Below are positions 1-11,741 of a stretch of DNA of 64,000 bases, piece after piece (position 1 is the stretch's first letter; each line of letters begins with the position of its first letter). The DNA comes from Cyrtodaria siliqua. Lineage: Eukaryota > Mollusca > Bivalvia > Adapedonta > Hiatellidae. The position numbers were made by a program, and so were the translations under genes. The DNA lies in assembly GCA_037043455.1 (NCBI GenBank), contig JAWPHD010002630.1:62001-126000 (forward strand). The letters are read 5' to 3'. The notes beneath the pieces are model-generated. The model was not told the origin of the DNA and made no database searches. It saw only the letters and a list, made by a program, of their open reading frames with translations.

Positions 1-764
1 CGACATATTCGATGTAGGTTAACATATTTCTTCGTAGCATCTCGCATGTGTTGCAAACAAATGCCTGATTCTGTATTTATATGTCAGGCAATTACAAACA
101 GACAAAAATAATTTACACATTATTCAATTTCCAACCAATTTTCGCCACTTACTATTTTCGTAAGAACATTTTATTGTATCATGTGTAGTTTTATTACTTA
201 CTGGTCATTTGGGACCATCAATCCCTTTCTATGTTGCTTTAAAATAGAATTTCGATTCATCTAGATGTTTTTATCATATCGCCTTTTAATGCTGCCAAGT
301 TTCCTTTATTTACACTGTCCCTTTTATTGGGATGGCATTATGACAAGATTGAGGTTTGGGGAATTCTAGAAACTGTTTAAAGGGACACTGTCCGTAAGTA
401 AACAGATATTAAGCATAGCCAAATGTCTGATTTTTATTCAGTGAAATGTATTCATGAAAACATGAGCACAGATATTGAATTCCGCCAAACAATCTTGGTT
501 TATTTAGTAAATATTCGATAATGGTTGATGTGATGTTTGTTAATGTAATTATTTTGTATTTTATAAGCTAAAACTTACGGACATTGTCTGTTCAAACCCA
601 ATGTGGCTCGTTTTGTCGTAAACCGTTAGACAGCTGTATCGCTTGTTTCAACCCTTGCATGATGGTATCGCTTGTTTCAACCCTTGTGTGATTTTTTATT
701 ACAGACCGTTACAATGCGGTACTGCTGTTAGCAACCACTGTGTGTGTGGTGTGTCGCCTACCTG
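1..764. other. AT-rich intergenic DNA, no gene seen
   Basis: No coding feature is supported here. Two small structures are visible. The sequence GACACTGTCCGTAAGT at 384-399 has an inverted, slightly diverged partner at 573-588, which could be the ends of a small inverted-repeat element. A 21-base segment starting TATCGCTTGTTTC is repeated 29 bp apart at 637 and 666. Confidence 0.6.
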
Positions 765-3640
765 TTTCTTTTTGTCCTTGTAAATGTTGTTTGTTTGAAT
801 GTGTGTTTAAGGCCGTGTCTTTGTAAGTGTTGTTCGTTTGAATGCGTGTTTAAGACCTTGTCCTTGTAAGTGTTGTTTATTTGAATGCGTGTTTAAGGCC
901 TTGTCCATGAAAGTGTTTTTGTTTGAATGCGTGTTTAAGGCCTTGTCCATGTAAGTGTTGTTTGTTTGAATGCGTGCCTAAGACCTTGTCCATGTAAGTG
1001 TTGTTTGTTTGAATGCGTGTTTAAGACCTTGTCCTTGTAAGTGTTGTTTATTTGAATGCGTGTTTAAGGCCTTGTCCATGAAAGTGTTTTTGTTTGAATG
1101 CGTGTTTAAGGCCTTGTCCATGTAAGTGTTGTTTGTTTGAATGCGTGTTTAAGGCCTTGTCCTTGTCGTGTTTAAGGCCTTGTCCTTTTAAGTGTTGTTT
1201 GTTTGAATGCGTGTTTAAGACATTGTCCTTGTAATTGTCGTTTGTTTGAATGCGTGTTTAAGGCCTTGTCCATGAAAGTGTTTTTGTTTGAATGCGTGTT
1301 TACGGCCTTGTCCGTGTAAGTGTTGTTGTTTGAATGCGTGTTTAAGGCCTTGTCCTTGGCGTGTTTAATGCCTTGTCCTTGTGAGTGTTGGTTGTTTGAA
1401 TGCGTGTTTAATGCCTTGTCCTTGTAAGTGTTGTTTGTTTGAATGCGTGTTTAAGGCCTTGTCCTTGTAAGTGTTGTTTGTTTGAATGCGTGTTTAAGAC
1501 CTTGTCCTTATATGTGTTGTTTGTTTGAATGCGTGCTTAAGGCCTTGTCGTTGAATGTGATGTTTGTTTGAATGCGTGTTTAAGACGTTGTCCTTGTAAG
1601 TGTTATTTGTTTGAATGCGTGTTTGAGACCTTTTCCTTGTAAGTGTTGTCTGTTTGAATGCGTGTCTAAGACCTTGTCCTTGTAAGTGTTGTTTGTTTGA
1701 ATGCGTGTTTAATGCCTTGTCCTTGTTAGTGTTGTATGTTTGAAAGCGTGTTTAAGACCTTGTCCTTATAAGTGTTGTTTGTTTGAATGCGTCTTTAATG
1801 TATTGTCCTTTTAAGTGTTGTTTGTTTGATTGCGTCTTTAATGCCTTGTCCTTGTACGTGTTGTTTGTTTGAATGCGTGTTAATGACCTTGTCCTTGTAA
1901 GTGTTGTTTGTTTGAATGCGTGTTTCAGGCCTTATCCTTGTAAATGTTGTTTGTTCTAATGCGTTTTTAATGCCTTGTCCTTGTAAGGGTTGTCTGTTTG
2001 AATGTGTGCTTAAGGCCTTGTCCTTGTAAGTGTTGTTTGTTTGAATGCGTGTATAAGGCCTTTTCCGCCTAGGTGTTGTTTGCTTGCGTCTTTAATGTCT
2101 TGTTTTGTAAGTGGTGTTTTTTTGAATGCGTGTTTAAGGCCTAGTCCTTGTAAGTGTTTTTTGTTTGAATGCGTGTTTAAGGCCTTGTCCTTTTAAGTGT
2201 TGTTTGTTTGAATACGTCTTTAATGTCTTTTCTTTGTAAGTGTTGTTTGTTTGAATGCGTGTTTAAGGCCTTGTCCTTTTAAGTGTTGTTTGTTTGAATG
2301 CGTGTTTAAGGCCTTGTCCTGGTAAGTGTTGTTTGTTTGAATGCGTGTTTAAGGCCTTGTCCTTGTAAGTGTTGTTTGTTTGAATGCGTGTTTAAGACCT
2401 TGTCCTTATATGTGTTGTTTGTTTGAATGCGTGCTTAAGGCCTTGTCGTTGAATGTGATGTTTGTTTGAATGCGTGTTTAAGGCCTTGTCCTGGTAAGTG
2501 TTGTTTGTTTGAATGCGAGTTTAAGGCCTTGTCCTTGTAAGTGTTGTTTGTTTGAATGCGTGTTTAATGCCTTGTCCGCGTAAGTGTTGTTTGTTTGAAT
2601 GCGAGACTAAGACCTTGTCCTTGTAAGTGTTGTTTGTCTGAATGCGTGTTTAAGACATTGCCCTGGTAAGTGTTGTTTGTTTGAATGCGTATTTAAGACA
2701 TTGTCCTTGTAAGTGTTGTTTGTTTGAATGCGTGTTTAAGGTTTTGTCCTTGTAAGAGTTGTTTGTTTGAATGTATGTTTAAGACATTGCCCTGGTAAGT
2801 GTTGTTTGTTTGAATGCGTATTTAAGGCCTTGTCCTTGTAAGTGTTGTTTGTTTGAATGCGTGTTTAAGGCTTTGTCCTTGTAAGAGTTGTTTGTTTGAA
2901 TGTATGTTTAAGGCCTTGTGAGTGTTGTTTGTTTGAATGTGTGCTTAAGGCCTTGTCCTTGTAAGTGTTGTTTGTTTGAATGCGTGTATAAGGCCTTTTC
3001 CGCCTAGGTGTTGTTTGCTTGCGTCTTTAATGTCTTGTCTTTGTAAGTGGTGTTTGTTTAAATGCGTGTTTAAGGCCTTGTCCTTTTAAGTGTTGTTTGT
3101 TTGAATGCGTGTTTATGGCCTTGTCCTGGTAAGTGTTGTTTGTTTGAATGCGAGTTTAAGGCCTTGTCCTTGTAAGTGTTGTTTGTTTGAATGCGTGTTT
3201 AATGCCTTGTCCGCGTAAGTGTTGTTTGTTTGAATGCGAGCCTAAGACCTTGTCCTTGTAAGTGTTGTTTGTTTGAATGCGTGTTTAAGACATTGCCCTG
3301 GTAAGTGTTGTTTGTTTGAATGCGTATTTAAGGCCTTGTCCTTGTAAGTGTTGTTTGTTTGAATGCGTGTTTAAGGCATTGTCCTCGTAAGTGTTGTTTG
3401 TTTGAATGCGTGTTTAAGGCCTTGTCCTTGTAAGTGTTGCTTGTTTGAATGTATGTTTAAGACCTTGTCCTTTTAAGTCTTGTTTGTTTGAATGTATGTT
3501 TAAGGCCTTGTAAGTGTTGTTTGTTTGAATGTGTCTTTAATGTCTTTTCCTTGTAAGTGTTGTTTGTTTGAATGCGTCTTTAATGTCTTGTCTTTGTAAG
3601 TGGAATTTGTTTGAATGCGTTTTTAAAGCAAACTGAGGTT
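765..3640. repeat. 43-bp minisatellite array
   Basis: Roughly 65 diverged tandem copies of a unit containing TTTGAATGCGTGTTTAAGG, then CCTTGTCCTTGTAAGTGTTG. The 43-bp period is measured directly, for example GAATGCG at 1441 and again at 1484. Many copies are one-step variants (CCATGAAAGTG, AAGACC, GTCTTTAATG). Variant blocks recur in order: the block with GTATAAGGCCTTTTCCGCC near 2050 appears again near 2985, so segments of the array have been duplicated as larger units. No frame is kept open and no coding role is likely. Confidence 0.92.
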
Positions 3641-5339
3641 TGTGGATGCTACATTTCCGCTTGACTTTTGTAACTACCGTCTTGTAGATAACTGAGATCT
3701 GTGGATGCTACATTGTCTCTTCTCATTTCACATGTACTTGTATACAGTATTGTATGGCGACATTGTTTTAATGAGAAAGATATTACCTAGTTCTTGGTCG
3801 TTATACAATACTTTTAACGACGCGTGTGTTTTTTTCCATATAATCATCGTGTGAGATTTATATAAAATCGCATTATTTCCGTAGCTGATATATCACGATT
3901 CTTACTAAATAAGACAATAATTATGTGACATAGAGACATCATTACCTTTACATAATTGGAAACCTTAAATACGTAATGGATGTTTATTTTAATATATACT
4001 GACACATAATTACATGGCGACATAAATGTAGATTAACCTATTTCTACATTGCGTCTACTATCAATTGGATAAAAGAGTGTGTATTCATTTATTTGCGACA
4101 GAAAACTGTCAACCCAGTCTTAGCCAACTGAGCTATTTGGACAAGTTGAACATTGACAACCCATTTTTTTCTACTGTGGTTAATACTATTGTGAAGTACA
4201 TTTATGTACATCTTTTCCGCGCATACCTGTCTAAGAGAGACTACGTGTAGCAATAACATACTTTTTACAAACTTCTATATATTTTTCACTATATTTCATT
4301 GATGATCATTAATATGAACCTAATTAACTTTTCAGATAATGAAATTATTTGTTGATAGGATATATAGTTTCAATATTTTGATACAGCCACAGAGAGATTT
4401 ATTGGTTTAGCCGCTATTGCTTTTTTTATACTTAGTGCATAAATGTCTGCATGAAACTTAAGAATTAATTAAAACATTAAATACTACTGACTTGGTGACT
4501 GTATACTATGTTTACACATGCTGAATCTATTTAAATAACAAAGGGTTATGTAGGTAACAGCTAAAGAAAAATGTGTTGCTCTAAAACCCATACATTTTTA
4601 GAAGTTTTAGGGCTATTACTGTCTTTTTATCAAATACAAGTATGGTGACATGTACTTTTTATTTCTTGAAGTACACGATATTTTCTAAAAAAAAAAAGTT
4701 TCTGCAAGGCAATAAAGATAATATTCCCCTTTTTATTGCATATGCATATATACACGTGATTTCAAGTCAGAAACGTTAACTTCTCGGCCACGGACGTCCC
4801 CGACGACAAACAATGTCGACATATGACTTACCTTATTGCCTGTATTGCCGTAAGAGACATGTTAGCTCATAACATGGACTTATAATGTTTCAAATAAAAT
4901 CATACACTATATTGTCATCAAATTCCCTATCCCGCCATCAACAATCACATTTTACAACATATGTACACACCGTTTCTAACTTAATTTTGAGAATCCAAAC
5001 TCTATAGAGACAATATATATAATAAGAGTTACCAACTCATAATTCATTTTACGCATATTCAGGGCTAAATTATATCTTACAGTTTGAGTAATTTTTTTAA
5101 TAGAAGCAAGATATTGCGACAAGGGATTTTATAATCGTAAGACCTGTCGTTTTTACAATACAATAATCCTTTGCGTGTCATTTTGATAAGATACTGTTCG
5201 GTATCAAAGAAGCATCCAACACAACTGTGAATAGTTCGCTATCCATCCTAACACATTTATCTAGTAGCGGCACATACTGTATTATTAAGTTTAGTTTGAG
5301 TGAAATTGATTTGACTTTCATTTCATTGTCACGGATAGA
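3641..5339. other. AT-rich intergenic DNA
   Basis: Nothing convincing is encoded. Just inside the left edge a segment reading GTGGATGCTACATT occurs twice about 60 bp apart (near 3640 and 3700). The only ORF of note (4065-4250, 61 codons) has no recognisable motif and no codon signal, and I do not treat it as a gene. Poly-A and TA runs are common. Confidence 0.55.
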
Positions 5340-5470
5340 CAGAGGTCATACATTTTGCGAAAAACAATCATCTGGAAGAGAAACCTCGGGTGACCATCTT
5401 AATCTAAATATATGGCTTCCGTCTCCTTGTTAAGACAACTGGTGAAATTACTCCACAGGAATGGTGGTTA
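5340..5470 (+). repeat. Interspersed repeat copy 1 (left flank of arrays)
   Basis: The tract with ACCTCGGGTGACCATCTTAA followed by TGGCTTCCGTCTCC and AAGACAA resembles two tracts to the right of the satellite block. The one near 60720 shares ACCTCGGGTGACCA. The one near 62390 shares ATTCCGTCTC and AAGACAA. This suggests a dispersed repeat of a few hundred bases. The boundaries are uncertain and the family is not recognised. Confidence 0.45.
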
Positions 5471-5504
5471 TTTTGTTTATGCCATTCAAAGTGCGAACCA
5501 CAAG

Positions 5505-8395
5505 TTCTCCCACAATACATGCACCTGGAAGTGCTCCCACAATGCATTGGAAGTGCTCCCACAATGCATGCACCTGAAAGTGTTTAATTGTGTGTATGGT
5601 GTTTTACATCATTTTCAACACATGTAAGGTTATATATGACGGTCAATTTTTTGTAGTGGAGGCAGACCACCCACTGTTCCTGGGTAGAACCAGTACTGCG
5701 CACCTCCCGCCATCCGTAAGAATCGACACTTCCTCACTTACAAGTGTTCCCACAATACATGAACCTGGAAGTGCTCCCACAATGCATGCACCTGGAAGTG
5801 CTCCCATAATGCATGCTCCTGGAAGTAATTCCACAATGCATGCTCCTGGAGGTGCTCCAACAATACATGCACCTTGAAGTGTTCCCACAATGCAAGCACC
5901 TAAAAGTGTTGCCACACTGCATGCACCTGAAAGTGATCCCATAAGGCATACACCTGGACGTGTTCCAACAGTGCATGCTCCTTGATGTGCTCCCACGATG
6001 CATGAACCTGGAAGTGTTCCCACAATGCATGCACCAGGAAGTGCTTCCACAATGCATGCACTCGGAAGTGCTCCAACAATGCATGCACCCGGAAGTGTTC
6101 CCACAATGCTTGCACCTGGAAGTGCTTTCAGAGTGCATGCACCCGGAAATGCTTCCACAATGCATGCATTCTGAAGTGCTCCCACAATGCATGCTCCTGG
6201 AAGTGCTTCCACAATGCATGCACCCGGAAGTGCTCCCACAATGCATGCACTCGGAAGTGCTCCAACAATGCATGCACCCGGAAGTGTTCCCACAATGCAT
6301 GCACCTCGAAGTGCTCCCACAATGCATGCACCACGAAGTGCTCCAACAGTGCATGCTCCTGGAATTGCACCCAAATTGCATGCTTCTTGACGTGCACTGC
6401 ACCCGGAAATTATCTCACAATGCATGCATCTGGAAGTGCTTCCAAAATTCATGCTCCTGGAAGGGTTCCCACAATGCTTGCACCTGGAAGTGTTCCCACA
6501 ATGCTTGCATATGGAAATGCTCCCACAATGCATGCACCTCGAAGTGCTCCAACAGTGCATGCTCCTGGAAGTGCACCCACAGTGCATGCACCCGGAAGGA
6601 CTCCCAAAGTGCTTGCGCCTGGAAGTGCTCCCACAAGGCATGCTCCTGGAAGTGCTACCACAGTGCATGCATCCGGAAGTGCTCTCACAATGAATGCTCC
6701 TGGATGTGTTCCCACAATACATGCACCTGGAACTGCTCCCACAATGCATGCTCCTGGAAGTGCTCTCACATTGCTTGCACTTGCAAGTGCTCCCACAATG
6801 TATGCTGCCAGAAGTGCTCCCACAGTGCATGCACGTGCTCACACAGTGCTTGCACCTGGAAGTGCTCCCACAACGCATGCCCCTGGAAGAGCTCCCACAA
6901 TGCATGCACCTGGAAGTGCTCCCACAATGTATGCACCTGGAAGTGCTCCCACAACACATACTCCTGGATGTGCTCCAACAATGCATGCACCTGAAAGTGC
7001 TCTCACAATGCATGCACCAAGAAGGGCTCCCACGGTGCATGCTCCTGGACGTGCTCCCACGGTGCATGCATCCGGAAGTGCTCCCACAATGCATGCGCCC
7101 GGAAGTGCTCCCACAATGCTTGCACCTGGAAGTGCTCCCACAATGCATGCTCCTGGATGAGCTCCCACAGTGCATGCGCCCGGAAGTGCTCCCACATTGC
7201 ATGCACCCGGAAGTGTTCCCACAGTGCTTGCACCCGGAAGTGCTCCCACAATGCACGCACCTGAAAGTGCTCCCACAATGCTTGCACCTGGAAGTGCTCC
7301 ACAATGCATGCTTCTGGATGAGCTCCCACAGTGCTTGCTTCCACAATTCATGCACCTGGAGGTTCTCCCACAATGCATGCTCCTGGAAGTGTTCCCAAAA
7401 TGCATGCACCTGGAAGTGGTACCAGAGTGCATGCTCCTGGCAATAATCTAACGGTGCATGCACCCGGAAGTGCTCCCACAATGCAAGGTCCTGGAGGTGC
7501 TCCCACAATGCATGCACCTGGAAGTGTTCCCACAATGCATGCTCCTGGAAGTGATCCCACAATGCATGCACCTGGAAGTGCTCCCACAATACATGCACCT
7601 GAAGGTGCTCCCACAATGCATGCACCTGGAAGTGCTCCCACAATACATGCACCTGAAGGTGCTCCCACAATGCATGCACCTGGAAGTGTTCCCACAATGC
7701 ATGCTCCTGGAAGTGCTCCCACAATACATGCACCTGAAGGTGCTCCCACAATGCATGCACCTGGAAGTGCTCCCACAATACATGCACCTGAAGGTGCTCC
7801 CACAATGCATGCACCTGGAAGTGTTCCCACAATGCATGCTCCTGGAAGTGCTCCCACAATGCATGCACCTGGAAGTGCTCCCACAATACATGCACCTGAA
7901 GGTGCTCCCACAATGCATGCACCTGGAAGTGCTCCCACAATGCATGCACCTGAAGGTGCTGCCACAATACATGCACCTTGAAGTGCTCCCACAATGCATG
8001 CTCATGGAAGTGCTCTAACAATGCATGCTCATGGAAGTGCTCCAACAATGCATGCACCTGAAGGTGCTGCCACAATACATGCACCTGGAAGTGCTCCCAC
8101 AATGCATGCACCTGGAAGTGCTCCCACAATGCATGCACATGGAAGTGCTCCCACAATGCATGCTCATGGAAGTGCTCCAACAATGCATGCACCTGAAGGT
8201 GCTGCCACAATGCATGCACCTGGAAGTGCTCCCACAATGCATGCACCTGGAAGTGCTCCCACAATGCATGCACATGGAAGTGCTCCCACAATGCATGCAC
8301 CTGGAAGTGTTCCCACAGTGCATTAATCTGGAAGTGTTCCCACAATACATGAATCTAAAAGTGTTCCCACAGTTCATGCACCTGGAAGTGCTACT
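5505..8395. repeat. 27-bp minisatellite array
   Basis: About 105 tandem copies of a 27-bp unit containing GCTCCCACAATGCATGC and ACCTGGAAGT. The period is measured between successive GCACCTG blocks, for example 7622 and 7649. Because 27 is nine codons and the unit carries few stops, several frames stay open for hundreds of codons, including a 900-codon run on the minus strand (5643-8345). That run changes its 9-residue repeat twice (ALWEHFQVH, then HCGSTSRCM, then IVGALPGAC). This shows frame-changing indels without selection, so it is not called as a gene. Copies between 7460 and 8330 are the most homogeneous. Confidence 0.93.
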
Positions 8396-10208
8396 GTAAT
8401 ACATGACCCTGAAAGCTCCATTAATACATGACCCTGGAAGCTCCTGTAATGCATGATCCTGGAAGGTCCTCTAATGCATGACCCTGGAAGGTCCTGTAAT
8501 ATATGATCCTGGAAGCTTCTGTAATACAATACCCTGGAAGCTTCTGTAATACAAGACCCTGGAAGCTCCTGTAATACATTATCCTGGAAGGTCCTGTAAT
8601 ACATGACACCAGAAGCTTCTGTAATACAAGACCACGGAAGCTCCTGGAAGATCCTGTAATACATTATCCTGGAATGTCCTGTAATACATGACACCGGAAG
8701 CTCCTGTAATACAAGACCCCGGAAGCTCCTGTAATACAAGACCCCGGAAGCTTCTGTAATACAAGACCCTGGAAGCTTTTGTAATACAAGACCCTGGAAG
8801 CTTCTGTTATACAAGATCCTGGAAGCTCCTGTAATACAAGACCCTGGAAGCTTCTGTAATAGATGACCATGGAAGCTTCTGTAATACATGATCCCGGAAA
8901 CTTCTGTAATGTAAGACCCTGGAAGCTTCTGTAATACTTGACCCTGGAAGCTTTTGTAATACAAGACCCTGGAAGCTCCTGTAATGCATGATCCTGGAAG
9001 GTCCTGTAATACATGATCCTGGAAGCTTCTGTAATAGATGATCCTTGAAGCTTCTGTAATACAGGACCCTGGAAGCTTCTGTTATACAAGAGCCTGGAAG
9101 CTTCTGTAATACAAGACCCTGGAAGCTCTGCAATACAAGACTCTGGAAGCTCCTGTAATGCATGATCCTAGAAGCTCATGTAATACATTACCCTGGAAGC
9201 CCATGTAATACATGACCCTGGAAGCTTCTGTAATACATGACCCCAGAAACTCCAATAATAAATGACCCTGGAAGTTCCTGTAATACATTATCCTGGAAGG
9301 TCCTGTAATGCATGATCCTGGAAGCTCCTGTAATACATGATCCTGGAAGCTCCTGTAATACATGACCCCGGAAGCTCCTGTAATGCATGGTCCTGGAAGG
9401 TCCTGTAATACATGACCCTGGAAGCGCCTGCAATACTTGACCATTGAAGCTCCAGCGATACTTGACCCTAGAAGCTCCTGCGATACTTGGCCTTGGGATA
9501 TCCTGCAATAAATGACCCTTAAAGCTCCTGCAATACATGACCCTTGAAGCTCCTGCGATACCTGACCCTGGAAGCTCCTGTAGTACATGACCATGCAAAC
9601 TCCTGCAATACATAACTCTGTAAGCTCCGGTAATACATGACCCTGGAAGCTCCTGCAATACATGGCCCTGGAAGCTCATGTAATACTTGATCCTGGAAGC
9701 TCCTGCAATACTTGACCTTGAAGCTCTGCGATACTTGATCCTGGAAACTTCTGTAATACATGACCCTTGAAGCTTCTGCGATACATGGCCTTGGGAGCTC
9801 CTGCAATACATGACCCTTGAAGCTCATGCGATACATGGCCTTTGGAGCTCCTGCAATACATGACCATTGAAGCTCCTGTAATGCTTGACCCTGGGAGCTC
9901 CTGTAATACATGGCAATGGAAGCTTCTGCAATACATGACTCTGGAAGCTCCTGTAATACATGGCAATGGAAGCTCCTGCAATACATGACTCTGGAAGCTC
10001 CTGTAATACATGGCCATGGAAGCTCCTGCAATACATGACCCTGGAAGCTCCTGCGATACATGGCCTTGGGAGCTCCTGCAATACAAGACCATTGAAGCTC
10101 CTGTAATGCTTGACCCTGGGAGCTCCTGTAATACATGGCTATGGAAGCTCCTGCAATACATGACTCTGGAAGCTTCTGCAATGCATGACCCTGGAAGTGC
10201 GATACATG
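8396..10208. repeat. 25-bp minisatellite, subfamily 1 (CTCCTGTAATACATGAC)
   Basis: Continuous with the 27-bp array but with a 25-bp period. The unit contains CTGGAAGCTCCTGTAATAC then ATGAC. From about 9420 to the end, variants with CTGCAATAC and CTGCGATAC plus TTGGGAGC alternate with the basic type. Because 25 leaves a remainder of one when divided by three, each minus-strand frame cycles through all three phases of the unit and so reads the same 25-residue pattern. The ORFs here are therefore not evidence of genes. Confidence 0.92.
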
Positions 10209-10224
10209 CCACGAGTAGTATAGT

Positions 10225-10384
10225 GTAGTATAGAAACTAGCGGTACCAGTGCAGTTTTTTCATCGGGGAGTTTTATGCAATGAGTCAGTAAATTTGTTGG
10301 CCGGCAATCCAACCAACACATTTTAAACTCATTGCAACCCCACGATGAAAAAAAAACCACTGGTACCGCTAGTTTCTATACTAC
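10225..10384. repeat. 160-bp foldback at the Polinton left end
   Basis: The left arm beginning GTAGTATAGAAACTAGCGG and the right arm ending CCGCTAGTTTCTATACTAC are reverse complements over about 60 bases each, with small mismatches around the T-run/A-run. Inside, TGTTGG and CCAACA pair again, so the whole segment can fold into one hairpin. It lies exactly between the 25-bp array and the Polinton body, so it may derive from the terminal inverted repeat or be a small nested element. Confidence 0.75.
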
Positions 10385-10576
10385 TTATAAATAATTGATA
10401 ATATAACTTGCTATTTTTTAAATCAACCCCAAATAAAACAACTGTAGATCAGGCCATCAAACCCAACACCGTAGATGATTTCAGTCTCGGCTGTTAATCA
10501 AAGTTGGAAGGAAAAGGCCCAAGTTTGTATACTACTCACAAATAATTGATAATATAACTTGCTACTTTTTTGGGAG
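10376..10576 (+). repeat. Direct repeat pair in the Polinton subterminal region
   Basis: About 50 bases around ATAATTGATAATATAACTTG occur at 10376-10425 and again at 10527-10576, 151 bp apart, with a few substitutions. Short subterminal repeats are common in Polinton ends. The intervening sequence has no coding potential that I can see. Confidence 0.6.
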
Positions 10577-10588
10577 GGTGCAACTATT

Positions 10589-11681
10589 TTATTTTCCGAT
10601 TTTGCTTATTTTGTATGAATTTCTTTTCTGCTGAATACCTTCGCCGGAAGTCTTTTTTGTAGTCTCTTTGGCTGTCCGAACTTGTTCTGGTAACCTCTCT
10701 TTGTAAAATTGTATAGCTTTTATATCATTAGCCAGCTTAGTATGTTCCCATATATATTGATCTCGATTATCACTAGCAGTCTCGGGGTTTCCAATCGTTT
10801 CTTTAATTTTTTTTTATAGTTCTTAGATCTGTCGCATTTTTAAGCCTTTCATCAAGTTTTTCTGGATTGAGGCCACATATGTTTATTATCAGACCTGCTG
10901 AATCAAGACTCAGCTGATCTTGTATATCCCCAGCCTTTTTGACATGTTTGTTATAATCAGCACTTCTATCCATAATACCTGGTATTTTAGATGGGACTAG
11001 CAAACCATACTCATCAAGTACTTCTTTATCCATGCCAGCATCTAAGTCAATATCATACAGTTGTTATTTTGTTTTGGGCCTCGCAGAAGGTTCTTCTTCT
11101 TCCGATTCTTCTTCTTCCGATTCTTCTTTTTCCTCTTTCTCAGGCGCGATTGAAGTACGTTTTACTTTGATTTTTTCATGTAAATCTTCCATGAGTCCGA
11201 CAGGTTTTGATCTAAGCACTTTTTCTGGAGCTTTTCTTAATTTTGGTCCAGACTCTATTACCCGCTCTAGTTCCTCCTCGAAATTAGCCCTCGGTTCTTG
11301 GTCTTTAGGATCTACGGTTTGCTTGATAGCCGGTTTCTTATATCAAGAAACGAGTGGTGGTGGTGGTGGTGGTGGTGGTGGTGGTGGTGGTGCTATGGCT
11401 CCACGCTCTGGCGGGCCAGCTACTTGCGGGCGTAGTGCCTCCGGAAGTGTAGCCAACTGTTGGCGTATTTCTGAAAGGGTAACCAAATGTTCAGCTAGCT
11501 GTCTTGTTTGCTTTGTTATTCCACTAGTTACTGGCTCGAGCATTTTTTGGTATAAATCCTTTCTAGCTCTTCTTTCTAGTCTTTTTTGAATAACTTTATT
11601 TTCATATTCTGTAACAAGATTATTCGATATTTTCATTTTATTCGCTAATTCTTTCCACTTTAACGAAGACGTGTATACTAT
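10589..11681 (-). pseudogene. Polinton protein of unknown function, broken
   Basis: Leftward gene divergent from the ATPase. The open pieces read in order as one product. The N-terminal part is basic and helix-rich (RLERRARKDLYQKMLEP). It is followed by a run of about 12 prolines encoded by a CCA/TGG microsatellite, a strongly acidic stretch of E-rich KEE/SEEEE type, and a C-terminal part containing DEYGLLVPSKIPGIMD. Breaks: a frame change after the proline run near 11340, an in-frame stop just before 11040, and a frame change in an A-run near 10810. The first ATG in frame is at 11634-11636, but the frame is open further upstream to an ATA at 11679-11681 that sits just after a TAATCTA motif, so the original start may be there. 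I do not recognise a family. The low-complexity middle and the position suggest a structural or virion-associated role, which is only a guess. Confidence 0.6.
11355..11392 (+). repeat. TGG trinucleotide microsatellite
   Basis: About 12.7 copies of TGG, which encode the proline run of the overlapping leftward Polinton gene. The run is followed on the coding strand by a frame change, which fits slippage. Confidence 0.95.
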
Positions 11682-11741
11682 AGGGTTAGATTAAAATAAC
11701 ATTAGTTAAGATTAGTTGAGTATTATCCAAGTATTATTATA

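Noticed and set aside
4065..4250. 61-codon ORF in AT-rich DNA
   Set aside because: It is short, has no motif and shows no neighbouring gene structure.
5643..8345. 900-codon minus-strand ORF
   Set aside because: It is a by-product of a 27-bp tandem unit. The repeat peptide shifts phase twice, other frames are also open, and there is no start context, domain or promoter.
11032..11589. 185-codon plus-strand ORF rich in serine with a glycine run
   Set aside because: It lies antisense to the leftward Polinton gene and mirrors its acidic and proline tracts. The coding pattern fits the minus strand.
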